A stretch of DNA of 8,470 nucleotides from Candidatus Nitrotoga sp. CP45. GTDB taxonomy: Bacteria; Bacteroidota; Bacteroidia; Flavobacteriales; Flavobacteriaceae. The stretch is taken from positions 1 through 8,470 of the forward strand of contig CALQCV020000072.1 in assembly GCA_943329165.2 (NCBI GenBank), written 5' to 3'. This document shows positions 5,642 to 8,470 of this stretch, one piece after another. Both the position numbers and the translations under genes were made by a program. Within the stretch, counting starts at the first letter, position 1. Each line of letters begins with the position of its first letter. The notes beneath the pieces were generated by a model. That model saw nothing but the letters and a program-made list of their open reading frames with translations. It was not told the DNA's origin and made no database searches.

Positions 5642-7336
5642 TTAATTTCTAATCAATTTGCGATATTTAATTCGTTTTGGCGTTGCATCAACTCCCAAAC
5701 GTTTCTTTTTGTTTTCTTCATACTCAGAGAATCCGCCTTCAAAATAGTAAACTTCAGAGTTACCTTCAAACGCTAAAATATGTGTACAGATTCTGTCTAG
5801 AAACCATCTGTCGTGACTAATTACAACGGCACAACCGGCAAAATTTTCTAATCCTTCTTCCAAAGCCCGAAGCGTATTAATGTCCAAGTCATTCGTTGGC
5901 TCATCAAGTAACAATACGTTTCCTTCTTCTTTTAAAGTCATGGCCAAATGCAAACGGTTACGTTCTCCACCAGATAAAGCCGCAACTTTTTTGTTTTGGT
6001 CACTTCCTCCAAAATTAAATCGGGATAAATAAGCTCTTGAGTTTACTTGTCTTCCGCCCATCATGATTAATTCTTGTCCGTCGCAGAAATTTTCCCAAAT
6101 CGATTTATTTGGATCAATATTAGAATGCGCTTGGTCTACGTATGCAATTTTCACCGTGTCACCAACATTAAATTGGCCAGCATCTGTTTTTTCTTCGCCC
6201 ATAATCATTCGGAAGATTGTCGATTTACCAGCACCGTTAGGTCCGATGATGCCAACAATCCCTGCTTGAGGTAAAGTAAAGTTTAAGTTGTCGTATAATA
6301 ATTTATCTCCAAAAGCTTTGGCAACGCCCTTCGCTTCAATCACATTTGTCCCCAAACGTGGACCATTCGGAATATAGATTTCTAATTTTTCGTCCAGTTC
6401 TTTTTGATCTTCATTTAAGAGTTTATCGTAGTTCTGTAAACGCGCTTTTTGTTTGGTTTGGCGACCTTTAGCCCCTTGTCGAACCCAATCCAACTCACGT
6501 TCTAAAGTTTTTCTGCGTTTGGAAGCCACTTTTTCTTCCTGCTCCATACGTTTTGATTTTTGGTCAAGCCAAGAAGAATAATTTCCTTTCCACGGAATAC
6601 CTTCGCCTCTATCCAATTCCAAAATCCAACCCGCAACATTGTCCAAGAAATATCTATCGTGCGTTACGGCAATTACGGTTCCTGCATATTGCGCTAAATG
6701 TTGCTCTAACCAAAGTACACTTTCCGCATCTAAATGGTTGGTTGGCTCATCGAGCAAAAGCACATCCGGATTTTGCAACAGCAAACGACAAAGCGCAACT
6801 CTACGTTTTTCTCCGCCTGATAAAACACTGATTGGCATATCGCCTTCTGGTGTGCGAAGTGCATCCATTGCTACTTCTAATTTGTTATCAATTTCCCAAG
6901 CGCCACAAGCGTCTATTTTATCTTGTAATTGCGCTTGACGATCCATTAGTTTGTCCATTTTGTCAGCATCTTCATAGACTTCAGGCAAACCAAACATATC
7001 GTTGATTTTATTGAACTCGTCTAAAAGTGCCATAGTTTCTGCAACACCTTCTTTTACGATTTCTAAAACCGTTTTGGTTTCATCTAGTATTGGTTCTTGC
7101 TCTAAGTAACCAACGGTATATCCCGGTTGGAAAACCACATCGCCTTGATAATTCTTATCTACACCAGCTATAATCTTCAAAAGCGAGGATTTTCCAGAAC
7201 CGTTAAGTCCAAGGATTCCAATTTTTGCTCCGTAGAAGAAACTCAAATAGATGTTTTTTAATACTTGTTTATCGCTTCCCTGATAGGATTTACTCAATCG
7301 TTGCATTGAGAAAATTACTTTTTTATCGTCTGACAT
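5642..7336 (-). CDS. ettA: ABC-F translation factor EttA (energy-dependent translational throttle)
   Basis: A 564-residue soluble ABC-F protein, close to the E. coli EttA length of about 555. EttA binds the ribosomal E site and gates the start of elongation according to ATP/ADP level. The first ATPase domain has Walker A GLNGSGKSS with Lys49, signature LSGGEKRR from 172, Walker B LLLDEPTNHLD with Glu197, and switch His226. The arm insertion lies at about 95-140. A charged linker at about 245-310 (SKRMEQEEKVASKRRK, then RQGAKGRQTKQKARLQ) is the P-site tRNA interaction motif. The second domain has Walker A GPNGAGKST with Lys371, signature LSGGERNR from 454, Walker B LLLDEPTNDLD with Glu479, and His508. 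There are no membrane segments, so it is not a transporter. The basic C-terminus (TPKRIKYRKLIRN) is also seen in EttA proteins. It is a single-gene transcription unit with its own promoter and terminator. Both ATPase sites look intact. Confidence 0.95.
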   Translation of the reverse strand: MSDDKKVIFSMQRLSKSYQGSDKQVLKNIYLSFFYGAKIGILGLNGSGKSSLLKIIAGVDKNYQGDVVFQPGYTVGYLEQEPILDETKTVLEIVKEGVAETMALLDEFNKINDMFGLPEVYEDADKMDKLMDRQAQLQDKIDACGAWEIDNKLEVAMDALRTPEGDMPISVLSGGEKRRVALCRLLLQNPDVLLLDEPTNHLDAESVLWLEQHLAQYAGTVIAVTHDRYFLDNVAGWILELDRGEGIPWKGNYSSWLDQKSKRMEQEEKVASKRRKTLERELDWVRQGAKGRQTKQKARLQNYDKLLNEDQKELDEKLEIYIPNGPRLGTNVIEAKGVAKAFGDKLLYDNLNFTLPQAGIVGIIGPNGAGKSTIFRMIMGEEKTDAGQFNVGDTVKIAYVDQAHSNIDPNKSIWENFCDGQELIMMGGRQVNSRAYLSRFNFGGSDQNKKVAALSGGERNRLHLAMTLKEEGNVLLLDEPTNDLDINTLRALEEGLENFAGCAVVISHDRWFLDRICTHILAFEGNSEVYYFEGGFSEYEENKKKRLGVDATPKRIKYRKLIRN

Positions 7337-7656
7337 AACTACTTTAGTTTTTTAATTTAAAAAAATACATAATAGCAGCAAAGATAGTTCTAAATAAAAA
7401 GAATGCAAATGATGATTTTGGAATTCTTAGTATTCAACATTTGTTTTAGGCAACAAAACTATTAATAGATATTAATTTGAATGTAACAAACTTGAAATGA
7501 TTAAAGTTCTTTAAGGTCAGTTTTTAAACGTGCAAAAGAGCTAATTAAATCTGAAGTGAAAAAAGGAATTTAACAAAATTGCTTCATCGCGCCAATCTAT
7601 GGAATAGTACATATTTGAAAAAAAATTAGCACGGATGTTGGCAACAGTTTTTTAAC
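7337..7656. other. AT-rich intergenic gap of 320 bases
   Basis: Beyond the ettA promoter and leader, I see no gene here. The longest ATG-started frames are 17-23 codons, without family resemblance. Small palindromes occur: TTAAAG-TT-CTTTAA at 7501-7514, and two ATTAAT copies four bases apart at 7461-7476. On the minus strand a run of eight T (complement of 7618-7625) lies about 30 bases beyond the DUF4239 stop, but I could not find a strong stem before it. No clear terminator for that gene is therefore visible. Confidence 0.6.
7379..7409 (-). promoter_or_regulatory. ettA: Complete Bacteroidetes-type promoter of ettA
   Basis: On the minus strand TTTG (7409-7406) is followed after exactly 19 bases by TATCTTTG (7386-7379). 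This matches the Bacteroidetes primary sigma consensus TTTG-N19-TAnnTTTG. The transcript start should be near 7373, giving a leader of about 37 bases rich in A and T, with no Shine-Dalgarno before ATG 7336. It is the best promoter in the window. Confidence 0.8.
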
Positions 7657-8439
7657 TTAGTTGAAACTATTTCTTAATTCAACTATATTTTTGTTTGATT
7701 CGTCTAATGTTACTAAACCTCTGAAAGGTCTGTCTAAATCGAATATAAATAAGACTGTAACTGAAATCATCATACAGAAACCAAATTCAACTAGCCAGTC
7801 AATACTTCCTTTTAAAGCTGCTGAATAACCAGAGTAAAAAGAAGTAATACAAGCTAAAACAAATAGTAACCAAATAATACTGTCAGGGACTTTTGCTTTC
7901 TCTCCTGCGGCTCTAGTTGTAGTAATATCAATCATTTCGTTTAATGCAGGAATCATTTGACGAGTTGCATCTGTATTAGTATGATCAAATGAGAGTCTTG
8001 TAGCTCTTTGCCATAATCGCTTCGAAATAGAATTAGCATGCTCATTTGAAAGCCTTAGTTTTTCTATATTTCTACCAGCTTTATAATACTCTATTCTACA
8101 CTCAATATACTGTTTAAAGTCTTGTCTAAAGAATAATCGTTCTTTTTCTGCATATAAGTCAGCACGTAATAAAGCTGTGCTAATCGCATTTGATTCTTCA
8201 ACAATATTTTGCCTACGATTATCATATCTATTAACACTCATTCCAAAAGTAAAAGCCAATAGCAGAAATAATAATCCAGAAAGAGAACTAAAACTTGAAC
8301 TTAATTCCTTTACTGTTTCAATTTTAAGTTTTTTTAATTTTATATTACCTACTTTATAACCGAGGAAAGTTAGAGTAAGTATTGTTAACATCAGTATTAA
8401 TGCTATTTTCCAAGCGTCGAATTCATTTAGATAGGACAT
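7657..8439 (-). CDS. DUF4239 (bestrophin-like domain) membrane protein
   Basis: A 260-residue integral membrane protein. Four hydrophobic segments are visible at about 10-30, 52-68, 187-206 and 217-234. Between the second and third lies a soluble charged stretch of about 115 residues. Hallmarks I associate with DUF4239 proteins are LLFLLLAFTFGMSVNRYDNR (56-75), VEESNAISTALLRADL (80-95), ALNEMIDITTTRAA (165-178) and the closing FDLDRPFRGL (233-242). The domain is called bestrophin-like because of distant resemblance to bestrophin anion channels; transport activity and physiological role are not established. It is complete, ending in TAA at 7659-7657. The upstream region is nearly cut off by the window edge: only 31 bases remain, containing a TTTG but no convincing -7 element. 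No partner gene is visible. The family call is from remembered sequence pattern and is fairly confident. Confidence 0.85.
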   Translation of the reverse strand: MSYLNEFDAWKIALILMLTILTLTFLGYKVGNIKLKKLKIETVKELSSSFSSLSGLLFLLLAFTFGMSVNRYDNRRQNIVEESNAISTALLRADLYAEKERLFFRQDFKQYIECRIEYYKAGRNIEKLRLSNEHANSISKRLWQRATRLSFDHTNTDATRQMIPALNEMIDITTTRAAGEKAKVPDSIIWLLFVLACITSFYSGYSAALKGSIDWLVEFGFCMMISVTVLFIFDLDRPFRGLVTLDESNKNIVELRNSFN

Positions 8440-8470
8440 TCTTATTTATCTTTACTTTAATTCAAATTAT

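Noticed and set aside
6553..6938. Plus-strand open frames of 92 and 99 codons
   Set aside because: Both are antisense to the well-conserved first ATPase domain and linker of ettA, with no family resemblance.
5642..7336. ABC transporter ATPase or antibiotic-resistance ABC-F protein
   Set aside because: There are no membrane partners, and length, arm, linker and both signature motifs fit housekeeping EttA better than resistance ABC-F proteins.
7541..7612. Minus-strand frame of 23 codons in the 320-base gap
   Set aside because: It is too short, has no promoter or leader signal and resembles nothing I know; chance explains it.
7626..7664. GTTGGCAAC-type sequence resembling part of an integron attC or element end
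   Set aside because: Neither GTTGGCA nor GTTGAAA fits the GTTRRRY core, no paired second site was found and there is no integrase or cassette context.

Overview
The window looks like ordinary chromosomal DNA from a Flavobacterium-like member of the Bacteroidetes. Four points support this. The DNA is AT-rich. Genes begin without a convincing Shine-Dalgarno sequence, usually behind A/T-rich leaders. Matches to the Bacteroidetes -7 promoter element TAnnTTTG sit in front of four of the six genes. The proteins also look Bacteroidetes-like, especially the hybrid histidine kinase with a periplasmic TPR sensor. I see no tRNA, rRNA, CRISPR array, insertion sequence or phage gene.

Layout from left to right: (1) a minus-strand gene cut by the left edge encodes a protein with one membrane anchor and a long coiled coil. 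(2) A 93-base divergent gap holds a perfect 7-bp inverted repeat and a probable promoter. (3) A plus-strand arginase-superfamily gene resembles formimidoylglutamase (HutG). (4) A plus-strand RhlE-type DEAD-box RNA helicase follows after a gap filled by an inverted heptamer repeat. (5) A minus-strand TPR hybrid sensor kinase converges on the helicase and overlaps it by 4 bp. (6) Minus-strand ettA encodes an ABC-F translation factor and ends in a textbook terminator just before the kinase promoter. (7) A 320-base AT-rich gap contains the ettA promoter and nothing else recognised. (8) A minus-strand DUF4239 (bestrophin-like) membrane protein lies at the right end.

The genes do not form one pathway or operon. 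Each seems to have its own promoter and terminator. The helicase and EttA both act on RNA or ribosomes, but they are separately transcribed and on opposite strands. The kinase is an orphan hybrid whose output partner is not in the window. I found no undescribed multi-gene system. The most interesting signals are regulatory: an apparent two-way terminator whose loop contains the overlapping stop codons of two convergent genes, and a heptamer-based inverted repeat that begins at the stop codon of the hutG-like gene and abuts the helicase promoter.
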